A stretch of 64,000 nucleotides of DNA from Streptomyces sp. NRRL S-646 (GTDB lineage: Bacteria > Actinomycetota > Actinomycetes > Streptomycetales > Streptomycetaceae): contig NZ_JODC01000008.1 in the NCBI RefSeq assembly GCF_000720765.1, positions 248,001 to 312,000 on the forward strand, in the 5' to 3' direction. A program made the translations under genes and the position numbers. Numbering within the stretch: the first letter of the stretch is position 1; the number at the start of each line of letters is the position of its first letter. Below the pieces are notes generated by a model. It was given only the letters and a program-made list of their open reading frames with translations. It made no database searches and was not told the origin of the DNA. Shown piece after piece: positions 35,307 through 43,232 of this stretch.

Positions 35307-35489
35307 ATGACCCCGCGAACGGCCCTGTTCACCGCGGTCGAGCTGCTGGGCTGGTGGCTCGCGCTCGGCCTGCTGTGGCTGGTCCTCATCAGCACCGTCG
35401 ACACGCTGGAACTCGTCGTCGGCGCGGGCTCCGCCTTCGTGGGCGCCTTTGCGGCCCGGGGCGCACGACGGGCGGTGAGCGGGACGTGA
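35307..35489 (+). CDS. Miniature MrpE-like antiporter subunit
   Basis: The 60-residue membrane protein has two hydrophobic helices (LLGWWLALGLLWLVLI and LELVVGAGSAFVGAFAA). It is first in an Mrp-type operon and sits where MrpE would be. True MrpE is about 160 residues, so only a core remains or the assignment is wrong. A GAGGAGG site precedes ATG 35307. Its stop overlaps the next start (GTGA at 35486-35489), so it is translationally coupled to the rest. Confidence 0.6.
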   Translation: MTPRTALFTAVELLGWWLALGLLWLVLISTVDTLELVVGAGSAFVGAFAARGARRAVSGT

Positions 35490-35938
35490 ACGGCTGGACG
35501 CTCGCCGCCACCGTGGGCCTCGCCGGCGGACTGGGCACCGCGCTGTGGGGCGTGGCCACCGGTCCGCTGCGCCGCCGGGTCGTGGCCCAGAACCTGTCCA
35601 CCGCACTCGCCTGCCCGGGCCTGCTGCTCCTCTCCCAGGCCTACCACCGCCCGTCCTACGTCGACCTCGGTCTCGTCCTGGCCCTGCTCGGACCGGTCGG
35701 CACCCTCGTCTTCGCCCGGCTGCTCGCCGAGGACCTCGCCGAGGGCCCGCCGCGCGCCTGGGGACCGACCCTGACGGTCGCCGGGCTCGGCGCGGCCGCC
35801 GTGATCGCCCTGTGCGTCGCCACCGGGCCCAGCCGCGCCATGGTGAAACTGCTGGTCATCGGCGCATTGCTGATCAGCGGCAACATCCTCGCCTCGCGGG
35901 CCCTGTCCGGCGGATTCCGGGGGGTCGGCGGTGGCTGA
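35486..35938 (+). CDS. MrpF/MrpG-like fused antiporter subunit
   Basis: The 150-residue protein has four to five membrane segments. The first half resembles MrpF: RRRVVAQNLSTALACPG, then YVDLGLVLALLGPVGTLVFARLLAEDL. The second half has two helices and a segment AMVKLLVIGALLISGNILASRAL that resembles MrpG. A fusion of the two small subunits is therefore likely, though inferred by position and pattern. GTG start overlaps the preceding stop, and its own stop overlaps the next gene by 8 bp. Confidence 0.6.
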   Translation: MNGWTLAATVGLAGGLGTALWGVATGPLRRRVVAQNLSTALACPGLLLLSQAYHRPSYVDLGLVLALLGPVGTLVFARLLAEDLAEGPPRAWGPTLTVAGLGAAAVIALCVATGPSRAMVKLLVIGALLISGNILASRALSGGFRGVGGG

Positions 35939-36191
35939 CGCGGTGATCGTCGTGGCACTGCTGCTGGTCGCGGGCTGCGCCACCGCGGCCGTTGCCACCC
36001 GCGACCCCATGCGCCAGGCACTCGTCCTGTCCCTGCTGGGCATCGTCCTCGCCGTCCTGTTCACCGTGCTCCAGGCGCCCGACGTCGGGCTCTCCCAGCT
36101 GGCCGTCGGCTCCGCGCTGACACCGCTGCTGCTGATGCTCACCGTCCGCAAGGTCAGGCGCCGCGCGCAGGGCAAGGAGCGTGAGCGGTGA
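35931..36191 (+). CDS. DUF4040/MbhD-like antiporter subunit (MrpA C-terminal part)
   Basis: The 86-residue protein has three membrane helices and the motif RQALVLSLLGIVLAVLFTVLQAPDVGLSQLAVGSAL, where LQAPDVGLSQ is typical of MbhD and the C-terminal part of MrpA. Members form part of the ion channel of Mrp antiporters and hydrogenases. The large NuoL-like part of MrpA is not present in this operon. The start is GTG 35931; the stop overlaps the MnhB gene by 4 bp. Confidence 0.8.
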   Translation: MADAVIVVALLLVAGCATAAVATRDPMRQALVLSLLGIVLAVLFTVLQAPDVGLSQLAVGSALTPLLLMLTVRKVRRRAQGKERER

Positions 36192-36928
36192 CCCGTCGCG
36201 CCCGGCTGTGGGTGCTGCTCGCGGGCGGTGCGGGCCTGGCCGCCCTGCTCGTCGCCGCCTGCCTGCGCCTGCCGCACTTCGGCGGCGACCGCCACCCCTA
36301 CGGCGACCGGGCCGTGCACGCATCCCTGGCCCGGCGGACCGCCAACACCATCTCGTCCGTCAACTTCGACCAGCGCGCCTTCGACACCCTCGGCGAGATG
36401 GCCATCCTGTTCTCCGCCGTCCTCGGCTGCGTGATGCTGCTGCGCCAGACCCGCGACGAACACCGCGCCCGCCCCGAGCCCGCCGAGGTAGCCCTGCCGG
36501 TGCGCCGCTACGCCCTCGTCGTCCTGCCCGTCGCCCTGCTCAGCGGCCTGTACGTCATCGCCCACGGCCAGCTCAGCCCCGGCGGCGGCTTCCAGGGCGG
36601 AGTGGTCGCCGCGACCGCCCTGCACCTGCTCTACCTGGGCGCCGACTACGCGGCCCTGGAACGCATCAGACCGGTGGGCGCATTCGAGGTCACCGACGCC
36701 CTCGCCGCCTCCGCCTACCTGGTCACCGGCATGGCGGGACTGATCGGGGGCACCGCCTTCCTCGCCAACACCCTGCTGCCGTACGGCACCTTCAACACGT
36801 TGTCCTCCGGCGGCACCGTCCCGCTGCTGAACGCAGCCATCGGCATGGAGGTCGCCGGCGCGGTCGTCGTGCTGCTCGCCCGCTTCCTGGACCAGGCCGT
36901 CGAGATCGAGGAGGAGAGCGGCACATGA
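36188..36928 (+). CDS. mnhB: Mrp/Mnh antiporter subunit B
   Basis: The 246-residue protein has about six membrane helices and the MnhB signature YVIAHGQLSPGGGFQGGVVAA, with a preceding FDQRAFDTLGEMAILFSAVLG that resembles the MrpA tail region. It therefore joins an MrpA-tail-like part (ANTISSVNFDQRAFDTLGE) to MnhB. It works with the C and D subunits in Na+/H+ (or K+/H+) exchange in the membrane. GTG 36188 overlaps the preceding stop, and the stop overlaps the next ATG (ATGA). Confidence 0.85.
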   Translation: MTRRARLWVLLAGGAGLAALLVAACLRLPHFGGDRHPYGDRAVHASLARRTANTISSVNFDQRAFDTLGEMAILFSAVLGCVMLLRQTRDEHRARPEPAEVALPVRRYALVVLPVALLSGLYVIAHGQLSPGGGFQGGVVAATALHLLYLGADYAALERIRPVGAFEVTDALAASAYLVTGMAGLIGGTAFLANTLLPYGTFNTLSSGGTVPLLNAAIGMEVAGAVVVLLARFLDQAVEIEEESGT

Positions 36929-37284
36929 GAGCCGTGATGGACGTCCTGCCGTACCTGGTCGCCGCCTGGGTCTTCCTGGCCGGCTGCTACGGCCTGGCCA
37001 CCAGCCGCAACCTGATCCACGCCGTCGGCTGCCTGTCCGTGTGCCAGGCCGGTACCTACGTGCTGCTGTTGTCCGTGGGCTACCGCGACGGCGCCACCGC
37101 GCCCGTGTTCTCCGACGTCAAACCCGGTTCACGGCCGGTCGTCGACCCGGTCGTGCAGGCGCTCACCCTCACCGACGTCGTCGTCGGCGCCACCGTCACC
37201 GCGCTGCTGCTCGCGCTCGTCATGCAGATCGCCAAGCGGCACGGCACCGTCGACCCCGACGAACTCTCCGAGCTGCGCGGCTGA
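36925..37284 (+). CDS. mnhC: Mrp/Mnh antiporter subunit C (NuoK-like)
   Basis: The 119-residue protein has three membrane helices in the NuoK/MrpC pattern: LVAAWVFLAGCYGLATSRNLIHAVGCL, QAGTYVLLLSVGY, and LTLTDVVVGATVTALLLALVMQI. The conserved DPVVQALTLTDVVVG is typical of MnhC. It sits between subunits B and D in the complex. Start ATG overlaps the MnhB stop, and its TGA overlaps the next ATG by one base. Confidence 0.88.
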   Translation: MRAVMDVLPYLVAAWVFLAGCYGLATSRNLIHAVGCLSVCQAGTYVLLLSVGYRDGATAPVFSDVKPGSRPVVDPVVQALTLTDVVVGATVTALLLALVMQIAKRHGTVDPDELSELRG

Positions 37285-39050
37285 TGAACGACCTGCTGCC
37301 CCTCGTCGTCGCCGTGCCCCTGCTGGGGGCGGCCCTGCTGGTCGCCGCGGGCCGCCGGCTGCCCCGGGTGGTCGCCGAGTCCACCGCTTGCGCCGTCTGC
37401 GCCGGCACGGCCGGGCTCGCGATCACACTGCTGCTCAACTCCTCGCCGCCCATGACCGAGTGGGTCGGCGGCTGGCAGCCCGTGAACGGCGAGAGCGTCG
37501 GCATCGTCCTGACCGGCGACGGACCGGGCCTCGGCATGGCCTCGCTCGCCTCACTGCTGACCCTGGCCGCACTGGCCTACTCCTGGCACTACTTCGACGA
37601 ACCGCCCCGCCGCCACGCGGGCTCCTTCCCCGCGCTGATGCTGCTCTTCCAGGGCGGCATGTGCGGCTTCGCGATCGCCGGCGACCTGTTCAACATGTTC
37701 GTCTGGTTCGAGCTGATGAGCGCCGTCGCCTACGCCCTGACCGGCACCCGCGTCGAGGAGGCCAAGGCCGTCCAGGGCGCGCTGACCTTCGCGGTCGTCA
37801 CCTCGCTCGGCGCGTACGCCATGCTGATGGGCCTCGGACTGCTGTACGCCCGTACCGGGGAGCTGGCGATGACCCAGATCGGGCGCGGTCTCGACCGGCA
37901 CGGCGGGCCCGATGCGCTCGTCCTCGCCGGATTCGTCCTGGTCCTCGCCGGACTGCTGGTCAAGGCCGCCGCCGTACCCTTTCACTTCTGGCTCCCCGAC
38001 GCCCACGCCGTCGCGCCGACGCCCGTGTGCATGCTGCTGTCGGGCGTGATGGTCGAACTCGGCACGTACGGCGTCTGGCGGCTGTACGGGACGGTGTTCT
38101 CCGGGCCGGGCGGGGTGCCGGCCGAGGCCCTGACGCGGGTGCTCGTCGTGCTCGGCGTGCTGACGGCCGTGATCGGCGCCGTCATGTGCTGGTACCAGCG
38201 GCACCTCAAACGGCTGCTCGCCTGTTCGACGGTGGCCCACACCGGCCTGTTCCTCATCGGGATCGGCGTCCTGAGGCCCGAGGCGGACGACGGGGTCGCG
38301 CTGTACGTCCTCGGCCACGCCGGTGTGAAGGCCGCCCTGTTCGCCTGCACCGGCATCCTCCTCGACCGGTACGGCAGCGTCGACGAGCACGCTCTGCACG
38401 GCCGCGCCCGACGCCTGCGCGGACTCGCCGTCCTGTACGCCGCCGGGGCCCTCGGTCTCGCCGGGCTGCCCCCGTTCGGCACCGCACTCGGCAAGTCCGT
38501 CACGGAGGAGGCCGTCGGCGGCCCTCTCACCCTCGTGTATGTCGCCGCGAGCGCGGTGACGGCCGGCGCGGTGCTGCGGGTCGCCGCCCGCGTCTTCCTC
38601 GGCCTCGGCCCCAAGCCGCCCGACCAGGGCGAGTACGAGACGACCGGCTCCGGCGAGCAGCCCGAGACCGGCCACCGCATCAGCCGGGTTCCCGGCCCGA
38701 TGACGGTTGTGCCGACCGTGCTGCTCGCCGCCGCTCTGGCCGTGGGGGTGGCCCCGGGCTTCGCCGGGGTCGTGGCACACGGCATGAGCGAGGCGGGGTC
38801 CGGCGGGGTGGTGGTCGCCACCCCGCAGTGGACCCTGCCCGGTGTGCTTCTGGGCCTGGCCTCGACCCTGCTCGCTCTGGGCCTTGCCGCCGTGGCCGTC
38901 ACCCGTCCGAAGCTGCTCGCCGCCCCGGACTGGGCGCTGCCGTTGCGGCGCCTGCAGTCCGGGCACGTCGGGGACTACGTGGCCTGGGTACTGGTCGGGG
39001 CCGCTCTGCTCGGCGCGCTGGCCCTGCCAGGGGTGTCAGGGGGTGGCTGA
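37284..39050 (+). CDS. mnhD: Mrp/Mnh antiporter subunit D (NuoM/NuoN-like)
   Basis: The 588-residue protein has about 14-16 membrane helices and the proton-pumping antiporter core: FNMFVWFELMSAVAYALTGT, KAAAVPFHFWLPDAHAVAPTP with the key Lys and His, and RHLKRLLACSTVAHTGLFLIG. It is the main ion-translocating subunit here, because no MrpA-type large subunit is present. A Gly/Glu-rich loop (about 440-470) precedes the last helices. It ends one base before the convergent DUF4230 stop. Confidence 0.9.
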   Translation: MNDLLPLVVAVPLLGAALLVAAGRRLPRVVAESTACAVCAGTAGLAITLLLNSSPPMTEWVGGWQPVNGESVGIVLTGDGPGLGMASLASLLTLAALAYSWHYFDEPPRRHAGSFPALMLLFQGGMCGFAIAGDLFNMFVWFELMSAVAYALTGTRVEEAKAVQGALTFAVVTSLGAYAMLMGLGLLYARTGELAMTQIGRGLDRHGGPDALVLAGFVLVLAGLLVKAAAVPFHFWLPDAHAVAPTPVCMLLSGVMVELGTYGVWRLYGTVFSGPGGVPAEALTRVLVVLGVLTAVIGAVMCWYQRHLKRLLACSTVAHTGLFLIGIGVLRPEADDGVALYVLGHAGVKAALFACTGILLDRYGSVDEHALHGRARRLRGLAVLYAAGALGLAGLPPFGTALGKSVTEEAVGGPLTLVYVAASAVTAGAVLRVAARVFLGLGPKPPDQGEYETTGSGEQPETGHRISRVPGPMTVVPTVLLAAALAVGVAPGFAGVVAHGMSEAGSGGVVVATPQWTLPGVLLGLASTLLALGLAAVAVTRPKLLAAPDWALPLRRLQSGHVGDYVAWVLVGAALLGALALPGVSGGG

Positions 39051-39713
39051 TCAGCTGCCGTAGCTGACATGCACCTCCTTGAAACCGAGGGAACGCAGCA
39101 GTCCGTCGAGCATGTCGGTGGTGTTGGTCTCGGCGCGCCGGGTCAGGCCGCTGTCCTTGGCCGCGTCACCGATGTGCTTGACCGCCAGTTTCTGTACGGC
39201 CTGTTCACTGTTGGGGTTGTCCGAGAAGAGGTCGCCGAGCCGGTCGAGGAGGCCGCGCTGCTTGGAGACGGCGTAGGAGCGGTCGGGGTCGAGGGCCGGC
39301 TTGCCGAGCGCCGCGTGCGGCAGCCGGAGCGTGGCGGACGTACGGTCGCCGTTGACCGTCACGTCGTCCTTGCCGACCTTGCCGAGGTCGACGTACGCGT
39401 CGACGGTGCCCGCACCGATGTACAGCGTGCGGGAGCCGCGGATCGCGTCGGGCAGGTACTTGGTGTCCTTTTCCAGGTCGACGACGACCTGGAAGTTGCC
39501 GGAGGCGGCGTCGTAACGGCTCATGTCCTGGATGGACTGGAGCAGTGCGGGTCCCGAGCGGTCGTGCGTTTCGGTGCCGAACAGGTCCTTGAGGCCAGGG
39601 AGCACACTCAGCCGGATCCCGGCGAAGAACACCACGAGCACCAGCACGACGGCGCTCACCGCCTTCGCCCAGCCGGGCATGCGCCTGGACACGCGCCTGA
39701 TGGGAGTCGTCAT
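39051..39713 (-). CDS. DUF4230 domain membrane-anchored protein
   Basis: The 220-residue protein has one N-terminal membrane anchor (AVSAVVLVLVVFFAGIRL) and an extracytoplasmic domain with LLQSIQDMSRYDAASGNFQVVVDLEKD, YIGAGTVDAYVDLGKV and the late LLRSLGFKEVHVSYG. This pattern matches DUF4230. The function is unknown; such proteins may be envelope-associated. ATG 39713 precedes the basic RRVSRRMPG pre-helix tail. A P450 gene diverges from it. Confidence 0.8.
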   Translation of the reverse strand: MTTPIRRVSRRMPGWAKAVSAVVLVLVVFFAGIRLSVLPGLKDLFGTETHDRSGPALLQSIQDMSRYDAASGNFQVVVDLEKDTKYLPDAIRGSRTLYIGAGTVDAYVDLGKVGKDDVTVNGDRTSATLRLPHAALGKPALDPDRSYAVSKQRGLLDRLGDLFSDNPNSEQAVQKLAVKHIGDAAKDSGLTRRAETNTTDMLDGLLRSLGFKEVHVSYGS

Positions 39714-39858
39714 GGCGACGGCCCTCCTTCCTACTGTCCGCATGCCCCCCAAAACCCTTGTCAGACCGGGCCGTTGGCTGAATGGCACCGCTGACGGAGG
39801 CGTGCAGGGCGCACTAGCGTGGAGAAAACTCTCCGTACCGGCGCGCCTGGAGTCCCGG

Positions 39859-41049
39859 ATGAGTACACACAGCACGTCCCGGTCCCTCTGCCCCATGCAC
39901 CGCATCGACCTCCCCGAACCCGGACCGCCCCGCCCGGCCACCCTCGCCACCGGCACCCCGGTGTGGCTGGTGACCCGTTACGCCGACGTACGCCAGGTGC
40001 TCATGGACCCCCGGTTCAACAGGAGTTCCCTGCACGCCGAGGACGCCCCGCCGCTGCTCGTCGTCCCGAACCTGCTGGACGACCCGAACGGGCTCCTCAA
40101 CCAGGACGGCGAGGCCCACCAACGGCTGCGCGGCACCGTCCAGCGGGCGTTCACGCCCCGCGCGATCGCCCGCTGGCGGCCCTGGGTGGCCTCGGTGGTC
40201 GAGGCGCTCCTCGACGACTTCGCCGCGCAGGACCCTCCCGCGGACATCATCGAGGGCTTCACCCGCCCGCTGCCCGTCTCCGTCATCTCCCGGCTCATGG
40301 GGCTGGACCACGTGGACCGCGAGCGCATCCGCCACTGGGCCGACCACGCGCTCTCCGGCGGCGCGCACACCCGCGAGCAAGTCGTCGCGGCCATGCACGA
40401 GTTCGGGGCCTTCGCCGCCGACCTGGTCGCCCAGCGGCGCAAGACCCCCGGCGACGACCTGGTGAGCGGCCTGGTGGCGGCGGGCGACAGCCTGGACATC
40501 GACGAACGGCAGCTGGTGACCCTGGTGTGCGGACTGGTGGTCGCCGGTCACGAGACCACCATGACGGCCCTCGGCAACATCGTCGTCTACCTCCTCACCG
40601 ACCGGCAGGAGGCCTGGCCCGGCCTCGCCGAGGACGAGGAGACAGCGGCCGTGGCAGCCGAACAGCTGCTGCGCGCCGTCCCGCTCAGCGAGGGGCGCGT
40701 GCTGCCCGGCCTGATCCGCCGCGCCGTCGAGGACACCGAGGTCGGCGGCGTGACGATCCCGGCGGGCAGTGTGGTCGCCGTCCAGACCAACGCCGCCAGC
40801 CGCGACCCCGACGTGTTCCCGCCCGGCCCGCCCGACCTGTTCACCCCGCTGACCGCCCCCAGCGTCATCTTCGGCGCCGGCCCCCACCACTGCCTCGGCG
40901 CCTGGCTCGCCCGCCTGGAACTCGGCCTCGCCCTGCACCGCCTGGCGGCCCGCTTCCCCGACCTGTGCGCCGAGTTCACGTCCGGGACGATCGAGTGGCG
41001 GGAGGGCCAGATGACCCGCAGCCCGAGGCGTCTGCCGGTGTCGTGGTGA
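39859..41049 (+). CDS. Cytochrome P450
   Basis: The 396-residue soluble P450 of the class I (ferredoxin-dependent) type has the I-helix VVAGHETTMTALGN, the haem loop FGAGPHHCLGAWLARLEL with the thiolate Cys, and the usual B'-C region LNQDGEAHQRLRGTVQRAF. The K-helix region reads AAEQLLRAVP, giving EQLLR with ExxR shifted by one (E-Q-L-L-R). The substrate is unknown. ATG 39859 gives a normal length; a longer frame upstream is antisense to the DUF4230 gene. No redox partner is nearby. Confidence 0.9.
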   Translation: MSTHSTSRSLCPMHRIDLPEPGPPRPATLATGTPVWLVTRYADVRQVLMDPRFNRSSLHAEDAPPLLVVPNLLDDPNGLLNQDGEAHQRLRGTVQRAFTPRAIARWRPWVASVVEALLDDFAAQDPPADIIEGFTRPLPVSVISRLMGLDHVDRERIRHWADHALSGGAHTREQVVAAMHEFGAFAADLVAQRRKTPGDDLVSGLVAAGDSLDIDERQLVTLVCGLVVAGHETTMTALGNIVVYLLTDRQEAWPGLAEDEETAAVAAEQLLRAVPLSEGRVLPGLIRRAVEDTEVGGVTIPAGSVVAVQTNAASRDPDVFPPGPPDLFTPLTAPSVIFGAGPHHCLGAWLARLELGLALHRLAARFPDLCAEFTSGTIEWREGQMTRSPRRLPVSW

Positions 41050-41078
41050 AGTTCCCTCATGGGCTCCGCGGCACGGCA

Positions 41079-41133
41079 GCGCCCCAAAGGGGCGCGGGGA
41101 ACTGCGCGACCAGGCACAACGGCGCCGCAGACA
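41079..41133 (+). repeat. Dispersed Streptomyces intergenic repeat, related form
   Basis: GCGCCCC-AAA-GGGGCGC forms a 7-bp hairpin, followed by GGGGAACTGCGCGACCAGGC and CACAACGGCGCCGCAG. The hairpin and GCGCGAC/CACAAC boxes match the longer copies at 24451 and 63484 in arrangement. It sits between the convergent P450 and ribosomal-protection genes and could terminate either transcript. Confidence 0.6.
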
Positions 41134-41168
41134 ATCAACGACCTATCGCGGCACAACCGGCGGAGTCC

Positions 41169-43028
41169 TTACCGTAGCTCCCGATCACCCGATCGACGCG
41201 ACCACCACACCCCCTCGCCACGCGTAAGCCCCGGCAGCCGCAGCTCGACCTCCCGCACCCGCCGGGCCGGCAGCTCGCCCGTGATCAGCCATGCCGTCGA
41301 GCCGCCGGTCGTACCGGCGAACTTCGCCCCGCACGAGGCGAGTTGGGCCGTGACGGGTGCGAGCGCGTCGAGCGGGATCTCTGCTTCGAACGCGTGGTAC
41401 GGCTCGTACAGCCGGGTCCCCGCCCGCTGCAGCGCGCGGCGCAGCACGACCGGGGTGAGGCCCCGGAAATCCGCGGCCGTGCTGATCGGCGCGCAGTAGC
41501 CGGAGCGGATCAGGGTGACCCGGTAGTCCGTCACGGCGGCACCGTGCAGGCCGGTCTCCATGGTGGCGTGCACCGTGTCCTCGATGGCCTGGTGGAAGGC
41601 GCGGGGGAGTGCGCCGAGTTCCGTCTCGTAGGTGAACACCCCGCCCGAGCCGCGCAGCCCCGGCTCGACCCGCAGCCCGATCGTCGCCCAGTAGCGCGTA
41701 CCGAGGTGCCACGGCATCTCCTCCGAGGCCTCGCCGACGCCCCGCGGGCGCTCCACGAAGCGCACCCGGCCCGGCTCGAAGTCGGCCTCGATGCCGTAGT
41801 CCTGGGTGAGCGTGGCTGCCAGGACCTCCATCTGCACCTCGCCGTACAGGAGGAGGGTGGTGGTGCCGGCGGAACCGGGGCGGGCGTGGATCAGCGGGTC
41901 CTGGTCGGCGAGGGCGAGCAGGGCGGTGCGCAGCGCGGTCGCCTGCTCGGGGCGCCGGGCCCGCACCAGCGTCTCCAGCGTGGGCGGCGCGAACTGCGGG
42001 GCACGGTCGGAGAGTTCCCCGAGGCGGTCGCCCACCCGCACGCCTGCCAGACCGGTGAGCGCCGCGATGTTCCCGGCGGTGAGCAACGGTCCGGCCCCGC
42101 CGATCACGTCGAGACGGTTCACTCGTCCAAAGACCTCCGTGGTGCGGCCGTCGGCCTCGCGCCGCAGCAGGGTGAGGCGCTGCCGCGGCGTCACCTCACC
42201 GTCGTGGAGCCGCAGATACGCCGTCCGTTCGCCGCCCGGCCCGGGGCGTACCGCGAACACCGTGCCGCGCGGGCCGGCGCCCTCGGCCGTGGGTGCCGGC
42301 GGGATCAGCCCGACGACGCCCTCGACCAGCTCGGCCACGCCCTGTCCGCCGAGAGCCGAGCCGAAGAAGACGGGGTGGAAAGAGCCCTCGGCGGTGCATG
42401 CGGCGAGCACCTTGCGCAGGTCGTCGGGTGTGGGGCCGGGGCCGTCCACGACCGCCGCGAGAACCTCCGGGTCGACCTCGGCGAGTGCCTCGGCCAGCTG
42501 CGGGTCTCCGGGCGGGCGTGCCGTGACGCAGGCGTCGGCGGTGCCGATGCCCGTCACGTCCGTGAGCGGCGCGACGTACGGCGTCAGCCTGCGCCTGATG
42601 TCGGCCAGCAGGCCCGCGGACCGGGCGCCTGCGCGGTCGATCTTGTTGACGAAGACGAGCGTGGGCAGCCGCAGCCGCCGCAGCGTCCGCATCAGCACCC
42701 TCGTCTGTGCCTGGACGCCCTCCACGGCGGACAGCAGTAGAACCGCCCCGTCCAGGACTTCCAGGGCACGCTCGACCTCGGCGATGAAGTCGGAGTGTCC
42801 GGGGGTGTCGATGAGGTTGATCTGGGTGTCGCCGACAGTGAACGCGGCGACCGCGGAGCGGATGGTGATGCCGCGCTGCCGCTCGATCTCCCCGTCGTCC
42901 GTACGGGTGTCACCGCCGTCGACGCTGCCGAGCCGGTCGATCGCTCCGTGGTCGAACAGCAGCCGCTCGGTGAGGCTGGTCTTACCGGCGTCGACGTGGG
43001 CGAGAATTCCGATGTTCAGGGTGTGCAT
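41169..43028 (-). CDS. Tetracycline-resistance ribosomal protection protein (TetM/OtrA-like GTPase)
   Basis: The 619-residue translational GTPase is close in length to OtrA/TetM. G motifs are present: AHVDAGKTSL (G1), RGITI (G2), DTPGHSDF (G3) and NKIDRAG (G4). The C-terminal part has domain II (LHDGEVTPRQRLTLL), domain III (LLLYGEVQMEVLAATL) and domain IV with LIRSGYCAPISTAADFRGLTP, whose tip replaces the drug at the ribosome in this family. It could confer self-resistance or general ribosome rescue. An overlapping leader ORF precedes it, suggesting drug-inducible attenuation. It diverges from the PRPP synthetase gene. Confidence 0.9.
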   Translation of the reverse strand: MHTLNIGILAHVDAGKTSLTERLLFDHGAIDRLGSVDGGDTRTDDGEIERQRGITIRSAVAAFTVGDTQINLIDTPGHSDFIAEVERALEVLDGAVLLLSAVEGVQAQTRVLMRTLRRLRLPTLVFVNKIDRAGARSAGLLADIRRRLTPYVAPLTDVTGIGTADACVTARPPGDPQLAEALAEVDPEVLAAVVDGPGPTPDDLRKVLAACTAEGSFHPVFFGSALGGQGVAELVEGVVGLIPPAPTAEGAGPRGTVFAVRPGPGGERTAYLRLHDGEVTPRQRLTLLRREADGRTTEVFGRVNRLDVIGGAGPLLTAGNIAALTGLAGVRVGDRLGELSDRAPQFAPPTLETLVRARRPEQATALRTALLALADQDPLIHARPGSAGTTTLLLYGEVQMEVLAATLTQDYGIEADFEPGRVRFVERPRGVGEASEEMPWHLGTRYWATIGLRVEPGLRGSGGVFTYETELGALPRAFHQAIEDTVHATMETGLHGAAVTDYRVTLIRSGYCAPISTAADFRGLTPVVLRRALQRAGTRLYEPYHAFEAEIPLDALAPVTAQLASCGAKFAGTTGGSTAWLITGELPARRVREVELRLPGLTRGEGVWWSRRSGDRELR

Positions 43029-43095
43029 GCGGGGTCGAGTCCTCGAAAACCGTGGGCCGATGGGGGCGCTGGTTGATTCCGAGGAGTCGGCGCAT
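42982..43095 (-). CDS. Leader peptide ORF overlapping the ribosomal-protection gene
   Basis: A 37-codon ORF begins at ATG 43095 with an excellent CAGGAG site 5 nt upstream. It reads MRRLLGINQRPHRPTVFED and ends in an Arg-rich tail. It overlaps the first 47 nt of the resistance gene in another frame. The start region is better supplied with a ribosome site than the resistance gene itself, so translation of the leader probably governs that gene, as in tet and erm leaders. Amino-acid composition (Arg, His, Pro) suits ribosome pausing. No longer frame with a site is available. Confidence 0.6.
   Translation of the reverse strand: MRRLLGINQRPHRPTVFEDSTPHAHPEHRNSRPRRRR
43040..43086 (-). promoter_or_regulatory. 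Possible Shine-Dalgarno-sequestering stem in the leader mRNA
   Basis: On the mRNA, UCCUCG within the leader's Leu-Leu-Gly codons (43086-43080) is complementary to CGAGGA (43045-43040), the probable ribosome site of the resistance gene 11 nt before its ATG. Ribosomes stalled early on the leader would disrupt the pairing. Only 6 bp are certain. Confidence 0.4.
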
Positions 43096-43232
43096 GGGAT
43101 CTCCTGAGGTGAGGGACTCGGACGCGGACATCATGGCGCGCGGCGGGTGGTGTGCCGCAACCGAATTTCCGCGCTCAATGGCGGTCAGTAGCATGAACCC
43201 GTCCCCCGGAATGATCACGCGAGGAGCAGATC

